Numbered from the stretch's first letter, positions 1-9,247 are shown. The stretch is 47,315 nucleotides of DNA from Bacteroidales bacterium UBA3724 (GCA_002371315.1 DFHL01000123.1:15342-62656); one strand, 5' to 3'. The notes: generated by a model from the letters alone, not told the origin. Numbers and translations are program-made.

Positions 1-33
1 TACTGTACATATACTGTACATATACTGTACATA
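1..33. repeat. 11-nt tandem repeat, three perfect copies, at the window edge
   Basis: The unit TACTGTACATA occurs three times head to tail from base 1, so the array may continue to the left of the window. Each unit contains the palindrome TGTACA. The rest of the stretch up to 209 shows no gene, only unique sequence downstream of the minus-strand trkH stop at 210. The 11-nt period is shared with several other intergenic arrays here. Confidence 0.9.
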
Positions 34-209
34 TGACGGAGAAGGTGGCTTTAAGGACTGGTTTTCAGGGTATTAAGACGTAGTTTTTGGCATATCGCAT
101 CATTGGGTGCCACACTGGTTCGTAATGTGTCACAGCTTGTCGGAAAAGGCACCGCAAGCCGCAATTGACTCTCTCCGGCCACCGATGGCGGCGGCAGGAG
201 GGCCACTTT

Positions 210-1757
210 TTAGCGGTTGCGCCAGAAACCGGGCAGGAAAAGGATGAAAACCGTCAGGCATTCCAGTCGGCCAAGCAGCATCAGCGTGGAGCACAGCAAC
301 TTGGCTGCCGCCGGGAAGGCCGCATAGCTGCCGAAGCCGCCGCACGAGCCAAGTCCGGGGCCATAGCTGGTGAGGCAGCCGAAGACGGCGCCGAGCGACT
401 CGGTGGCGTCGACGCCGCACAGCATCAGCAGTAGGACACCGACCAACATCGTGATTACGAAGACGATAAAGATGACCATCACGTTGGTGACCATCTCGTC
501 CGACACGGGCCGTCCGTTGAGGCGCACGGGATTGTAGGCATTGGGATGCAGGCGGTTGGCCAGCGTCGTCCTGACGCTGCGCAGCAGTATGAGCACACGC
601 ATCACCTTGAGGCCGCCGGTGGTCGAACCGGCCATTCCGCCGCACAGGTTCAGCACGAGGAAGAGCAGCACGACGGGGGTCCACCACAGGTTGGTGTCGC
701 CCACGACGCTGCCCGTGGTCGTTACCACGCTGACAGTCTGCACGATGCCGCAGCGCAGCGCGTCGGCCAGCGCCATACCGTTGCGGCTGTGCAGCGACAG
801 CACCACGAAGGCGATGCCTGCCAGCGTAAGCGCCAGGTAGAAGCCGAACTGGTCGAGCTTGTGGCGCAGGCGGCGCCAGCGGAAAGTGAAGAAGTTGTAA
901 AGCAGCGCGAAGTTGACGCCGCCAAGGAACATCGCCGCCGCAAGAAGGTACTGCTGCGTCGGCGTGAAGCGCGCTATGCTGTCGGCATAGATGGAGAAGC
1001 CGCCGGTCGATATGTTGGTGAAAGTCAGGTTCACAGCTTCCCACAGCGTCATTCCCGACAGCATCAGGGCAACGACGAAAAAGAGCGTCAGCGAGGCGTA
1101 GATGACCAGCGTCTGCTGCACCATAGTGCGCATCGAGGTCGAGGTCTTGCCCGTATTGTCGGCGCTGCTGGCCTCGGCGGTGTAGAGGCTGTACTTGTTG
1201 AGGCCCATCGAGGGCACGACGGCGAGCACAAGGAGTATGATGCCGAAGCCGCCCAGCCATTCGGTAAGGCTGCGCCACAGCAGCAGCGACGCCGGCAGCC
1301 GTTCGACATCGGCAAAGACCGTGGCTCCCGTCGACGTCAGGCCCGACAGCGACTCGAAGAAGGCGTCGACGAAAGATATTGAGAATCTGAAGTTCAGAGG
1401 CGACAAGCCCGCCGCGGCGTCCACCTTTTCGATTCCCGCCAGCAGGAACGGCAGCGTGCCGAACAGCGTCATCACCAGCCACACCAGCGTGACCGTGAGG
1501 TATGACAGTCGGCGGTCGCTGCTGTCCGATGCCGCCTGGCGCGGCAGGGCCCTGAGCAGGGCAGCGCCGACCGCAATGGTAAGCAGCGCGGCGACGAGGA
1601 TGCGCCAGTGGCTGCCGTCGGCATAGTGCAGCGACGGAATCAGGCAGGCCAGCATAGCCACCCCCTCGCCGACAAGCGGCACGCCCAGGGGCCGCAGCAC
1701 CAGTCCCACGGTGGTGGCGCGCTTTTTCGAGTCCTTTGTCCGACGTCTGTGTTTCAT
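210..1757 (-). CDS. trkH: TrkH-family potassium uptake channel subunit (second copy)
   Basis: This 515-residue inner-membrane protein is the ion-conducting subunit of a Trk/Ktr K+ uptake system, which works with a cytoplasmic NAD-binding TrkA regulator. The hydrophobic profile fits the repeated M1-P-M2 fold of TrkH. The selectivity-filter-like turns are visible as GLTSTGATVF, TNISTGGFSI, VVTTTGSVVG and TSYGPGLGS. It starts at ATG 1757, only 18 nt below the stop of another TrkH gene, and is the last gene of the nusG-like/trkA/trkH/trkH operon. The first 20 residues are basic and cytoplasmic. The two TrkH copies are clearly paralogous but quite divergent, so this is not a recent duplication. 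Function is well supported by family; the ion (K+ versus Na+ dependence) is inferred. Confidence 0.93.
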   Translation of the reverse strand: MKHRRRTKDSKKRATTVGLVLRPLGVPLVGEGVAMLACLIPSLHYADGSHWRILVAALLTIAVGAALLRALPRQAASDSSDRRLSYLTVTLVWLVMTLFGTLPFLLAGIEKVDAAAGLSPLNFRFSISFVDAFFESLSGLTSTGATVFADVERLPASLLLWRSLTEWLGGFGIILLVLAVVPSMGLNKYSLYTAEASSADNTGKTSTSMRTMVQQTLVIYASLTLFFVVALMLSGMTLWEAVNLTFTNISTGGFSIYADSIARFTPTQQYLLAAAMFLGGVNFALLYNFFTFRWRRLRHKLDQFGFYLALTLAGIAFVVLSLHSRNGMALADALRCGIVQTVSVVTTTGSVVGDTNLWWTPVVLLFLVLNLCGGMAGSTTGGLKVMRVLILLRSVRTTLANRLHPNAYNPVRLNGRPVSDEMVTNVMVIFIVFVITMLVGVLLLMLCGVDATESLGAVFGCLTSYGPGLGSCGGFGSYAAFPAAAKLLCSTLMLLGRLECLTVFILFLPGFWRNR

Positions 1758-1775
1758 TGTTTTCTGTTTAATGGT

Positions 1776-3287
1776 TTATTTTCTGCGCCTCCAGTATTCG
1801 GGCAGGAAGATGGACACGATGGCGAATATTTCAATCCTTCCGGCCAGCATCAGCAGCATCATCGTCCATTTGGCAGCGGGCATCAGGCCAGCATAGTCGA
1901 GGTTGGCGCCAAGGTTGTTGATGACCGGCGAGGGGCCCAGGTTGCTGATGTTGGCCGCCGCCATACAGAAGGCATTGGGTATGTCGCTTCCGCAGACGGT
2001 GAGCACCAGCGCACCCACGGCCACAAACAGCAGATAAAGAAATACATACGAGAATATGCGGACGATGTAGCTTTCTTCGACCACCTTGCCGTTGACTTTG
2101 ACGCTGAGCACGGCGCGCGGATGTATCATACGGACGAAGTAGTTGCGCACGTACCTTGCCAGTATCATTATTCGTTTGAATTTCAGGCCTCCGCCCGTCG
2201 AGCCGGCCGAGGCGCCGACAAAAATGAGCAGGAATGTCACCACCGAGACCATCATAGGCCAGTGGACGGGCGCGGTTGTGTAGAATCCGCAGGTGGACAT
2301 CGTCGAGGCGATGTGGAAAAAGGAGAAGCCGGCGCTGCTCCAGTCCAGCCGCCCGTCGGCAATGCAGAAGGCGACGCTGCAGAGCAGGACGGCCGTGGCG
2401 AAGACGACGACGTAGCGCCCCAGCTCCTCGTCGCCGCGTATCTGACGCCAGCGGCCGGTGAAAAAGCAGAACAGAACTGCCAGATTTACACCCGAAAGGA
2501 ACATAAAGAGCGTGATGCAGCACATCGAAAACGTCGAGAATCCAGCCAGGCCGGCGTCGTGGGTCATAAAGCCGCCCGTCGAGACGGTGCTCAACGCCGT
2601 GCATAGCGAGTCGACAAAGCCGTTGCCGTCGACATAGAGCAAGATGAAGAGCGCCAGCGTAAGTGCCACATAGACAGTCCACATCAGCACCACATTGCGA
2701 GCCATACGCGGATGGAGCCGCCGCTGCAAAGTGCCGGAAAATTCGGCTTCGTACAGGCGTGCGCTGCCTTCGTTGAGGCGATGCAGGATGGCAATGACGA
2801 AGAGTATAAGTCCCAGGCCGCCAATCCATTGCGACACGCTGCGCCACACCAGTAGCCCCTGCGGCTTTGACTCGACCGATTCCAGCACCGACGAGCCTGT
2901 GGTTGTGAATCCAGAAAAGGATTCGAAAGCGGCATCGGTGAAGTTGGTCACCGTGCTGGTGAAGAGGTAGGGCAGCGCGCCCATAAGCGGTATGACGAGC
3001 CAGATGATGGCTGTGAACCAGAAGCTTTCCTTCTCGTGCAGCTCGAACGAGGCTCCGACACCAAGGAAATTGCGCAGGAAAAGGCCGACGATAAGGATCA
3101 GCAGCCCCGCCGCGACAAGTCCGAACTGCGACCCGTCGCCGTAATAGAGCGACACGCCGACAGGCAGCACCATCGAGACGGCCATAATCACCAGCAGCAT
3201 ACCCACCAGCCTGAAGGCCAGGCGGAAGTTGAAGGTCGGCCGACGCACGGCGCGTCTTTTTATGTTTGTTCCCTTGCCTGACGCCAT
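1776..3287 (-). CDS. trkH: TrkH-family potassium uptake channel subunit (first copy)
   Basis: 503 residues with the same TrkH architecture as its downstream neighbour. Filter-like loops are FSGFTTTGSSV, LSTVSTGGFM, ASTMSTCGFYT and ISNLGPSP, with GSAGSTGGGLK-type glycine-rich turns nearby. I place the start at ATG 3287 (MASGKG); an open frame extends further upstream, but it lies inside trkA and reads as low-complexity shadow sequence. The gap to the trkA stop is 31 nt. With TrkA and the second TrkH it should form the K+ uptake complex in the inner membrane. The third filter loop has Cys where the other copy has Gly-Ser, a possible difference in conduction or gating. Function is inferred from family. 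Confidence 0.93.
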   Translation of the reverse strand: MASGKGTNIKRRAVRRPTFNFRLAFRLVGMLLVIMAVSMVLPVGVSLYYGDGSQFGLVAAGLLILIVGLFLRNFLGVGASFELHEKESFWFTAIIWLVIPLMGALPYLFTSTVTNFTDAAFESFSGFTTTGSSVLESVESKPQGLLVWRSVSQWIGGLGLILFVIAILHRLNEGSARLYEAEFSGTLQRRLHPRMARNVVLMWTVYVALTLALFILLYVDGNGFVDSLCTALSTVSTGGFMTHDAGLAGFSTFSMCCITLFMFLSGVNLAVLFCFFTGRWRQIRGDEELGRYVVVFATAVLLCSVAFCIADGRLDWSSAGFSFFHIASTMSTCGFYTTAPVHWPMMVSVVTFLLIFVGASAGSTGGGLKFKRIMILARYVRNYFVRMIHPRAVLSVKVNGKVVEESYIVRIFSYVFLYLLFVAVGALVLTVCGSDIPNAFCMAAANISNLGPSPVINNLGANLDYAGLMPAAKWTMMLLMLAGRIEIFAIVSIFLPEYWRRRK

Positions 3288-3318
3288 TAAAACTATTGTT
3301 TTCGGAGCAGAAAAGCCA

Positions 3319-4662
3319 TTAGTCAAAAAGTTTAGCCACCTTGTCCATTGCGTGGGGCAGAGCGAAGACGACCACCTTGTCCATTTCGCGCAGCTGCGTG
3401 TCGCGGGTGGGCAGCAGGGTCTCGCGTCCGCGGATGATGCCGCCGATAGTCGCCTTGCCGTCGGGCAGATGCAGTTCGCCGATAGGCACACGCGTGGCGG
3501 CGGAATGGCGGCCGACGACAAACTCGATAAGCTCGGCGTTGGTGCCGCTGAGCCACTTGCTGCTTACGGCGTCGCCCTTGACGATGAAGCGGGCAATATA
3601 GCTGGCCGTAATCAGTTTCTTGTTGATAATAGTATCAATTCCAATATCTTGCGAAAGGTTGATAAATCCCGTGTTTTCGACCAGGGCAATGGTTTTGCGG
3701 ATGCCGAAACGGCGCGCGTGCAGGCAAGTCAGCACGTTGGTTTCGGACGAGTCGGTGACGGCGATAAAGGCATCGGTGCTTGTCAGGCCCTCTTCCTTGA
3801 GCAGCTCTATGTCGGTAGCGTCGCCGTTGATAATGAGAGTTTTGGAAAGCAGGGCGCTGAGGTCTTCGCAGCGTTTGCGGCTCTGTTCGACCAGCGTGAT
3901 GCGTTTCTCGTCCTCGAGGGTCAAAGCGGCATAGCGCCCTATGCGTCCGCCGCCGGCTATCATCACGTTCCTGATGTCGAAATCCATACCTCCGGCCAGC
4001 TTCTTGACGGTATCCATCTGGTTTGCCTTGCTGATAATGTAGGCCATATCGCCAGCCTCGAAGACCGTGTCGGAGTGGGGAATGATGGTTTCGCCGTGGC
4101 GCAGTATGGCGACGATGCGCACCTGTAGCGACGAGTAGATCTGGCTCAACTCCTTGACCGACTTGCCATTGACGGGCGACTCCTTCTCGAGGCGGATCAG
4201 ATACATCGTAAGCAAGCCGCCACTGAAGTCGAAAAACTCGGTGGCGACAGTATGGTTCAGCAGGTTGGTAATCTCCTTGGCGGCAATACGTTCGGGGCAG
4301 ACCATCTCGTCGACGCCCAGGTCGCGGAACATTTCGCGGTGCTTGGGCGAAAGCAGTTCGGCGTTGGTGATGCGCGCCACGGTCTTTTTGGCCTTCAGTT
4401 TCTTGGCCAAGATGCAAGTAACCAGATTGATCGGTTCGTCGTGCAGCACCGACAGGAATAGGTCGCAGTCCTGCACATTGGCTTCCTCGAGCACCTTGGG
4501 CGAGGTGGAGTCGCCGACAATGGTCAGCAAGTCAGTTTCCTTCTCGAGCCTTCTGAGAAGTTCGGAATTAGGGTCGACAACAGTAATATTGTAGTTAAGC
4601 AGCGTCAGCGATTTGGCCAGATAGAAGCCGACCTCGCCGTCTCCAGCAATAATGATATTCAT
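3319..4662 (-). CDS. trkA: Trk system potassium uptake regulatory protein TrkA
   Basis: This 447-residue cytoplasmic protein gates TrkH in response to bound nucleotides. It has two tandem RCK units. The first Rossmann domain begins at residue 1 with GDGEVGFYLAKSL, and the second begins near residue 230 with GGGRIGRYAAL. Each is followed by a TrkA-C type regulatory domain, and acidic residues end the second beta strands as expected for NAD(H) binding. The length is close to that of E. coli TrkA (458 residues). The start ATG 4662 overlaps the upstream NusG-like gene in an ATGA junction, which indicates translational coupling. Its two channel partners follow directly downstream. A longer open frame exists upstream but lies inside the nusG-like gene, so I rejected it. 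Confidence 0.95.
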   Translation of the reverse strand: MNIIIAGDGEVGFYLAKSLTLLNYNITVVDPNSELLRRLEKETDLLTIVGDSTSPKVLEEANVQDCDLFLSVLHDEPINLVTCILAKKLKAKKTVARITNAELLSPKHREMFRDLGVDEMVCPERIAAKEITNLLNHTVATEFFDFSGGLLTMYLIRLEKESPVNGKSVKELSQIYSSLQVRIVAILRHGETIIPHSDTVFEAGDMAYIISKANQMDTVKKLAGGMDFDIRNVMIAGGGRIGRYAALTLEDEKRITLVEQSRKRCEDLSALLSKTLIINGDATDIELLKEEGLTSTDAFIAVTDSSETNVLTCLHARRFGIRKTIALVENTGFINLSQDIGIDTIINKKLITASYIARFIVKGDAVSSKWLSGTNAELIEFVVGRHSAATRVPIGELHLPDGKATIGGIIRGRETLLPTRDTQLREMDKVVVFALPHAMDKVAKLFD

Positions 4663-5216
4663 CGTATTGTGTATTTTTTCTTCCTGTGTACAACCGGCTG
4701 TTCCTCGTCCGAAACGACTTCCATCAGCTCGCGGTCGATGTACACAATCATAGCCATACTGATTCCCGAAATCTCGACAGCGAAATTGCCATCTTCGCAA
4801 TCGCTGACAAGCATTCCGACTTTGCCAGCCAGGGGGCCGCTGTGGATGCGTACACGCGAGCCGTATTTCAATTTCTCGGTCGTCTGCACCTGGATATTGA
4901 TTTCGGCGGCAATGAAGTCTTTCATCATCTGGATTTCGCTCTCCGGGATGGTGGCGATGGTGTCCTTGAACTTGATAATAAACGACACATTCGGGACATT
5001 CATTATCGGAACGACCTGGCGGGCAGTTATTTTGGCAAAGATATAAGACTTCAGCAGCGGCACCTCGACCCACTTCTTGCGGTCGCTCCACGAGTGCAAT
5101 TCTTTGCGCAAAGGCAAGTAGACTTCATAGCCTGCATCCTTCAAATTCTGCTCCGCCTTCTTTTCGGCGCGCGGATTAGTATAAAGTGCAACCCATTGAG
5201 GTTCTGACGACAACAT
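4659..5216 (-). CDS. NusG/UpxY-family transcription antitermination protein
   Basis: The 185-residue protein has an N-terminal NGN fold opening with WVALYTNPRAEKKA, and a C-terminal KOW segment (GSRVRIHSGPLAGKVGML, about residues 121-139). The residues around YVPLRKELHSW-like positions match specialised NusG paralogues (UpxY/LoaP/RfaH-like) found ahead of Bacteroidota operons. Such proteins bind RNA polymerase and promote elongation through long operons. Here it is the first gene of the Trk potassium operon and overlaps trkA by 4 nt. The core nusG of Bacteroidales normally sits in the secE-rplK ribosomal cluster, absent here, so I infer a dedicated paralogue. Its real target operon, K+ uptake or something elsewhere, cannot be seen from the sequence. 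Confidence 0.82.
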   Translation of the reverse strand: MLSSEPQWVALYTNPRAEKKAEQNLKDAGYEVYLPLRKELHSWSDRKKWVEVPLLKSYIFAKITARQVVPIMNVPNVSFIIKFKDTIATIPESEIQMMKDFIAAEINIQVQTTEKLKYGSRVRIHSGPLAGKVGMLVSDCEDGNFAVEISGISMAMIVYIDRELMEVVSDEEQPVVHRKKKYTIR

Positions 5217-5254
5217 AGCGATATGGCATTTTTTGTTTCACAAGTAATAAACTG

Positions 5255-5262
5255 CAAAGATA
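5255..5262 (-). promoter_or_regulatory. Candidate -7 element of the NusG-like/trk operon
   Basis: On the minus strand this reads TATCTTTG, matching the Bacteroidota -7 consensus TAnnTTTG, 38 nt upstream of the NusG-like start. No clear -33 TTG is found at the usual spacing, so the call is tentative. The surrounding gap 5217-5329 is AT-rich and holds nothing else that I recognise. Confidence 0.45.
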
Positions 5263-5329
5263 CAACAAAAAAACCGAATAAGAGTAAAAAAAGAGAAACG
5301 GGTAGCCCGAAGCGCTCTCTGCCAATGGA

Positions 5330-6178
5330 TTATATGACCAGCGGAATGCTGTCGACAATGTCCGATGCTATCATCGAAGCCTGCGAAAGACGCTCGGCGG
5401 CAATGTCGCCAGCCCGGCCGTGGACATACGCCGCCAGGGCGGCAAGCTGCTGGATGCCATAGACTTCACCGGTATGCCGCTTGCCATAGGCCGCAGCCTG
5501 CGCAACGAGACCCAAGGCGATGCCCGTAAGGACATCGCCGCTGCCTGCCGTGGCCATACCAGCATTGCCGGTATCGTTGGCAAGGGCGGCCGCATTGGGA
5601 GCATAGATGCGGGTGCGGTGGGCTTTCCTGACGATGACGACATCGTGCACATCAGCCATAGCCTGCGTGTCGGCATCGCCGAAAAGACGCTGGTATTCTG
5701 CGTTGTGCGGAGTGATGACGGCACCTGTGGCAAGGTGAATCCTGTCGGGGTGCCGGGCCAATATGTTCAAGGCATCGGCATCGAGGACAAGCTTTGGGCG
5801 GCCTTCCATCGGCTTGGACTGTACAGCCTCGAGCAGCTGAAGCAAAGCGCATTGAGTGGTATCGTCCGTCCCCAGCCCCGGTCCGGCGGCGATAGCGGCA
5901 TAGCGGTCGATATCGGTCGGGAGCGACGAGAAGCAATAATCACCCTCATCGATAGAGAGCATAGCCTCAGGCACGGCAGTCTGCATAATGCCGACGCCGC
6001 AGCGCGGTATGTGCACCGTGAGCAGTCCGATACCCGAACGCAGGCAAGCCCTTGCGGCGAGCACGGCGGCCCCCATCTTGCCATAGCTGCCAGCAACGAG
6101 CAGAGCGTGGCCATAGTCGCCCTTGTGGCTTTCGGGGTCGCGGGCCGAGAGGAAGTGGAAATCTTCGATTGCAGTCAT
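5330..6178 (-). CDS. nnrD: ADP-dependent (S)-NAD(P)H-hydrate dehydratase
   Basis: The 282-residue enzyme removes water from damaged NADHX/NADPHX using ADP, part of nicotinamide-nucleotide repair. Ribokinase-like motifs are in order: GSYGKMGAAVLAARA near residue 30, AGPGLGTDD near 96, LDADALN near 128, TPHNAEYQRLF, and the nucleotide-binding GSGDVLTGIALGL near 212. I chose ATG 6178 because upstream codons run through a terminator hairpin. Many Bacteroidota carry this domain fused to an N-terminal YjeF_N epimerase domain; here only the C-terminal domain is present, so the epimerase must be encoded elsewhere or be missing. It follows the M16 gene on the same strand but is separated from it by a strong terminator-like hairpin. 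Confidence 0.92.
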   Translation of the reverse strand: MTAIEDFHFLSARDPESHKGDYGHALLVAGSYGKMGAAVLAARACLRSGIGLLTVHIPRCGVGIMQTAVPEAMLSIDEGDYCFSSLPTDIDRYAAIAAGPGLGTDDTTQCALLQLLEAVQSKPMEGRPKLVLDADALNILARHPDRIHLATGAVITPHNAEYQRLFGDADTQAMADVHDVVIVRKAHRTRIYAPNAAALANDTGNAGMATAGSGDVLTGIALGLVAQAAAYGKRHTGEVYGIQQLAALAAYVHGRAGDIAAERLSQASMIASDIVDSIPLVI

Positions 6179-6180
6179 AG

Positions 6181-6220
6181 AAAAAGTCAAAAAATGGCGG
6201 CGCGCTGCCGCGCGCCGCCA
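6181..6220 (-). terminator. Intrinsic terminator of the M16 protease gene
   Basis: An 11-bp GC-rich perfect stem (arms 6195-6205 and 6210-6220) with a TGCC loop lies 28 nt past the M16 stop. On the minus strand it is followed by a T-rich tract (A-runs at 6181-6185 and 6189-6194 on the plus strand). Its core resembles the hairpin after ileS at 31801-31836 (18 of 22 bases). Confidence 0.82.
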
Positions 6221-6248
6221 CTCAAACCATTCAAATTTCAAGATTAAA

Positions 6249-9095
6249 TCAGTTCTCCGGTTTCAGAGTACCAACCGAATAGTGACCAAGGTCGAAGTAG
6301 CGCTTTGCCAGACGCTTCATATCGTGAGTCGTCAGGCTGTTGACCATAGCCTCGTAGTCGGTGATGTTGGCATCGCGGTTCTCCTTGTACTGGTAGCTGC
6401 CAAGGATCTGGCCCATCCAGAAGCTGTTCTCCTGCATACGGGTTTCGCGCTCCTTGATCATCTGCAGCTTAACCTTGTTGAGAGTCTCGCGGTCGCAGCC
6501 CTTCTTGATGCACTCCTTGATCAGGTCGATGGCTGCCTTCTCGACGCTCTCGCAGTTTTCGGGGGCGCACTGGAGGAAGAACATCCAGGTGACGCTGCCG
6601 TCGAAGTCGATGTCATACGAAACAGTCGAATACGGGCTGTAGGTCTCGCCCATCTTCTCGCGGATCACTTCGGTGGTGCGGATCTGCAGAGCCTCGCCGA
6701 GAGCGGAGACGGCGATGCGCTCGCGCAGGTCGTCCTTGCCGGCGAAATCAGAGCTCTCGCCCATAACGAGGACCATACCCTGCTTGTCGGTACCGGCCAG
6801 CGTCAGGCTGTGGTTGACACCCTTGGCCAGTTTGGGACTCTTATCGAGCTTGGGCTCGTTTTTCTGCTTGCCGTTGGTGGGCAGCAGGTTCAGGTAGTTG
6901 GCGATGGTCTGAATGTTCTCGTCGCTGACGTTGCCGACGAAGACAAAAATCTGGTCGCTGGCGTCGGCGAAACGCTCGCCATAAATCTGATACACACGCT
7001 CATAGTCGATGCCATCGATATCCTGCTCGGTGGGCATAACGACGAGGCGCGGATTGTGGTCATAGGCCATCTCGTAGAAGTCCCTCATAAACTTGGCCTG
7101 CGGGTTGGCGGCGGCCATACGCACCTGAGTCTTAAGGGTTTCGATGTTGCGGTCGAACGACTCGCGGTCCTTGCGCGGAGCCTCATAGTAGAGGTCTACC
7201 AGCTGCAGCATAGTTTCGAGGTCTTTGGGCACGCAGCTGCCGCTAAAGCCCTGGGTGGTGCCGCTGATGTAGGGGCTCACGCCGACGGTCTTGCCCTGCA
7301 GTTTCTTGCTGAGCTGGCTGCTGCTGAAGTTGGCGATACCGGCATCGTCGACCAGGCTGGCCACATTGCCAACCATATAGGCCTCCTTGTCGCCATAGAG
7401 GGCCGAACCGCCAAAGGCGAAGCTACGCATCTGGATTTCGTCCTCTTTGTAGTTGGTCTTCTTCACAACGAAGCGGATGCCGTTGGAGATGACATATTCG
7501 GTATAGCCCAGCGTGCTGTTCTCCTTGACAACCACGGGGGTAACCTTCTTGACCTCCTTGTCGAACAGAGGCTCGTCCTTGTAGGTGTCAACCCAAGGCT
7601 CGGTCTTCTCGTTCTTGCTGTTGGCAACGATCTTCAGGATGGCATCCTTGGTGGGGATGTTGTAACCCTCCTTCTCGGGAGCGGTGAGGATATAGATGAA
7701 GTTCTCGTCGGTGATCCAGTCTTTCACAACGTTATTGACCTCGTCGAGGGTGATTTCGGGGACAAACTCGCGGGCGTACTGGTCCTCCTGGCGGATGCCG
7801 GGGATGACGTCGCCTTCAAGGTAGTGGTTCGTGTACTCGTCGGCAAAGTCGTTGCTCTGGGTCTTGTTGAGCTCCTTGGCAGCCTTGCGGTAGCTTTCGA
7901 GGAGGCTCTCCTTGGCACGGTCAAGCTCGGTCTGCAGGAAACCGTGCTCGTCGACACGCTTCATTTCCTTGAGCAGCATAGCCGTAGCCTCTTCGATGCG
8001 GTTATCCTTCGGATAGGCCGTCAGCACGGCGCAGTCCAGCTTGGCAAGGAAGCTGCCATAGCCGCCGCCGGCATAGAGGAAGGGGGCACTGGCCTTTTCG
8101 GCCATCTCGGCAAAACGGGCGTTGATAATGTTTTCAGCAAGACTGCGCACCAGCATCTGGCGATAGTCGCCAATGGTGCCCTTGGGGGCCTGGGCGTGCT
8201 TCCAGAACATCTGGATGTTGGCCGACGAAGCCTCCTTGTCGGTAGCGATGGCTACAAGGGGTTCCTTGTTGTCGGGCACTTTGTAGTAGGGGCGCTCCTT
8301 GGGGTTGGCGGGCATCTTGTTGTCATTGAAATACTCCTTCACCTTGGCTTCGATGGCGTCGACATCGATGTCGCCAACGATGATGACGGCCTGCAGGTCA
8401 GGACGATACCAGTCCTCATAGAAACGGACGATAGTGGGACGCTGGAAGGTCTTCAGCACCTCTTCGGTTCCGATGGGGACACGGTTGGCATAGCGCGAAT
8501 CCTTGAGCATAATGGGCCAGTACTGCTTCTGCAGACGGTCCTGGGCTCCGAGGCGGCCGCGCCATTCCTCGATGATGACACCGCGCTCGGCGTCGATTTC
8601 CTTGGGGTCCATCAGAAGCTTGCTTGCCCAGCCGTCAAGGATCTTCATACCCATCTCGAGCATTTCGGCATCGTTGGGCATATTGACATAATAGACAGTC
8701 TTGTCAAAGCTGGTGTAGGCATTCACGTGGCCACCAAACTGCACACCCTTGGCCTGCAGCTTGCTAATCAGCTCGTTGTGGGGATAGTACTCCGTGCCGT
8801 TGAAGGCCATATGCTCGGTGAAGTGGGCCAGACCCAGCTGGTCTTCGTCCTCGAGGACCGAGCCGGCATTGACGGCCAGACGGAACTGCACGCGGCCTTC
8901 GGGCTTCTTGTTGGCACGGATGTAGTAGGTGATGCCGTTGTCCAGCTTGCCTACACGTACTTTCTTGTCGATAGGCACTTTAGCGCTGAGGTCCGATTTT
9001 TTCTCTTTCTTGCTGCCCGTGGCGCCGAACTGGGCAAAGCTCATTCCGGCCGTGGCAAACAGAAACAGAACCAAAATAAAAAGTTGTTTCTTCAT
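6249..9095 (-). CDS. M16-family (pitrilysin-like) zinc metalloprotease, exported
   Basis: 948 residues with a cleavable signal peptide (MKKQLFILVLFLFA, cleavage near AQ at 21-22). The N-terminal active half has the inverted zinc motif HFTEH at 91-95, with the distal glutamates in ERGVIIEEWRGR about 75 residues later. A second, inactive M16 half follows (around 520-940), with the typical YSPYS segment near the C-terminus. Members of this family with two fused halves are common in Bacteroidales and degrade peptides in the periplasm. The gene is monocistronic: a good promoter lies upstream and a strong terminator downstream. Substrate is unknown. Confidence 0.95.
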   Translation of the reverse strand: MKKQLFILVLFLFATAGMSFAQFGATGSKKEKKSDLSAKVPIDKKVRVGKLDNGITYYIRANKKPEGRVQFRLAVNAGSVLEDEDQLGLAHFTEHMAFNGTEYYPHNELISKLQAKGVQFGGHVNAYTSFDKTVYYVNMPNDAEMLEMGMKILDGWASKLLMDPKEIDAERGVIIEEWRGRLGAQDRLQKQYWPIMLKDSRYANRVPIGTEEVLKTFQRPTIVRFYEDWYRPDLQAVIIVGDIDVDAIEAKVKEYFNDNKMPANPKERPYYKVPDNKEPLVAIATDKEASSANIQMFWKHAQAPKGTIGDYRQMLVRSLAENIINARFAEMAEKASAPFLYAGGGYGSFLAKLDCAVLTAYPKDNRIEEATAMLLKEMKRVDEHGFLQTELDRAKESLLESYRKAAKELNKTQSNDFADEYTNHYLEGDVIPGIRQEDQYAREFVPEITLDEVNNVVKDWITDENFIYILTAPEKEGYNIPTKDAILKIVANSKNEKTEPWVDTYKDEPLFDKEVKKVTPVVVKENSTLGYTEYVISNGIRFVVKKTNYKEDEIQMRSFAFGGSALYGDKEAYMVGNVASLVDDAGIANFSSSQLSKKLQGKTVGVSPYISGTTQGFSGSCVPKDLETMLQLVDLYYEAPRKDRESFDRNIETLKTQVRMAAANPQAKFMRDFYEMAYDHNPRLVVMPTEQDIDGIDYERVYQIYGERFADASDQIFVFVGNVSDENIQTIANYLNLLPTNGKQKNEPKLDKSPKLAKGVNHSLTLAGTDKQGMVLVMGESSDFAGKDDLRERIAVSALGEALQIRTTEVIREKMGETYSPYSTVSYDIDFDGSVTWMFFLQCAPENCESVEKAAIDLIKECIKKGCDRETLNKVKLQMIKERETRMQENSFWMGQILGSYQYKENRDANITDYEAMVNSLTTHDMKRLAKRYFDLGHYSVGTLKPEN

Positions 9096-9149
9096 TTGTA
9101 AATTGACTTTTAGTTATTTATTTAATAATTTAACATTTCTCGCAAATTG

Positions 9150-9180
9150 CAAAAATACACATTTGTATTTAATCGGCAAA
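9150..9180 (-). promoter_or_regulatory. Bacteroidota-type promoter of the M16 gene
   Basis: On the minus strand a TTTG (-33) at 9180-9177 is followed after 19 nt by TATTTTTG (-7) at 9157-9150. This fits the TTG/TAnnTTTG consensus of the Bacteroidota primary sigma factor. The predicted RNA start near 9143 leaves a leader of about 48 nt before ATG 9095. Confidence 0.65.
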
Positions 9181-9247
9181 ACTTATTTAGTTTTTTTTAG
9201 ATTGGTTTACAATAATCATTTCAAACGGCGAATGAAACGGAATTTCA

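Noticed and set aside
210..1757. Several long overlapping open frames on both strands across the GC-rich trk genes
   Set aside because: They are Arg/Ala/Pro-rich shadows of TrkH with no domain, start context or conservation signal. The same applies to the long plus-strand frames over M16, ileS and the TonB receptor.
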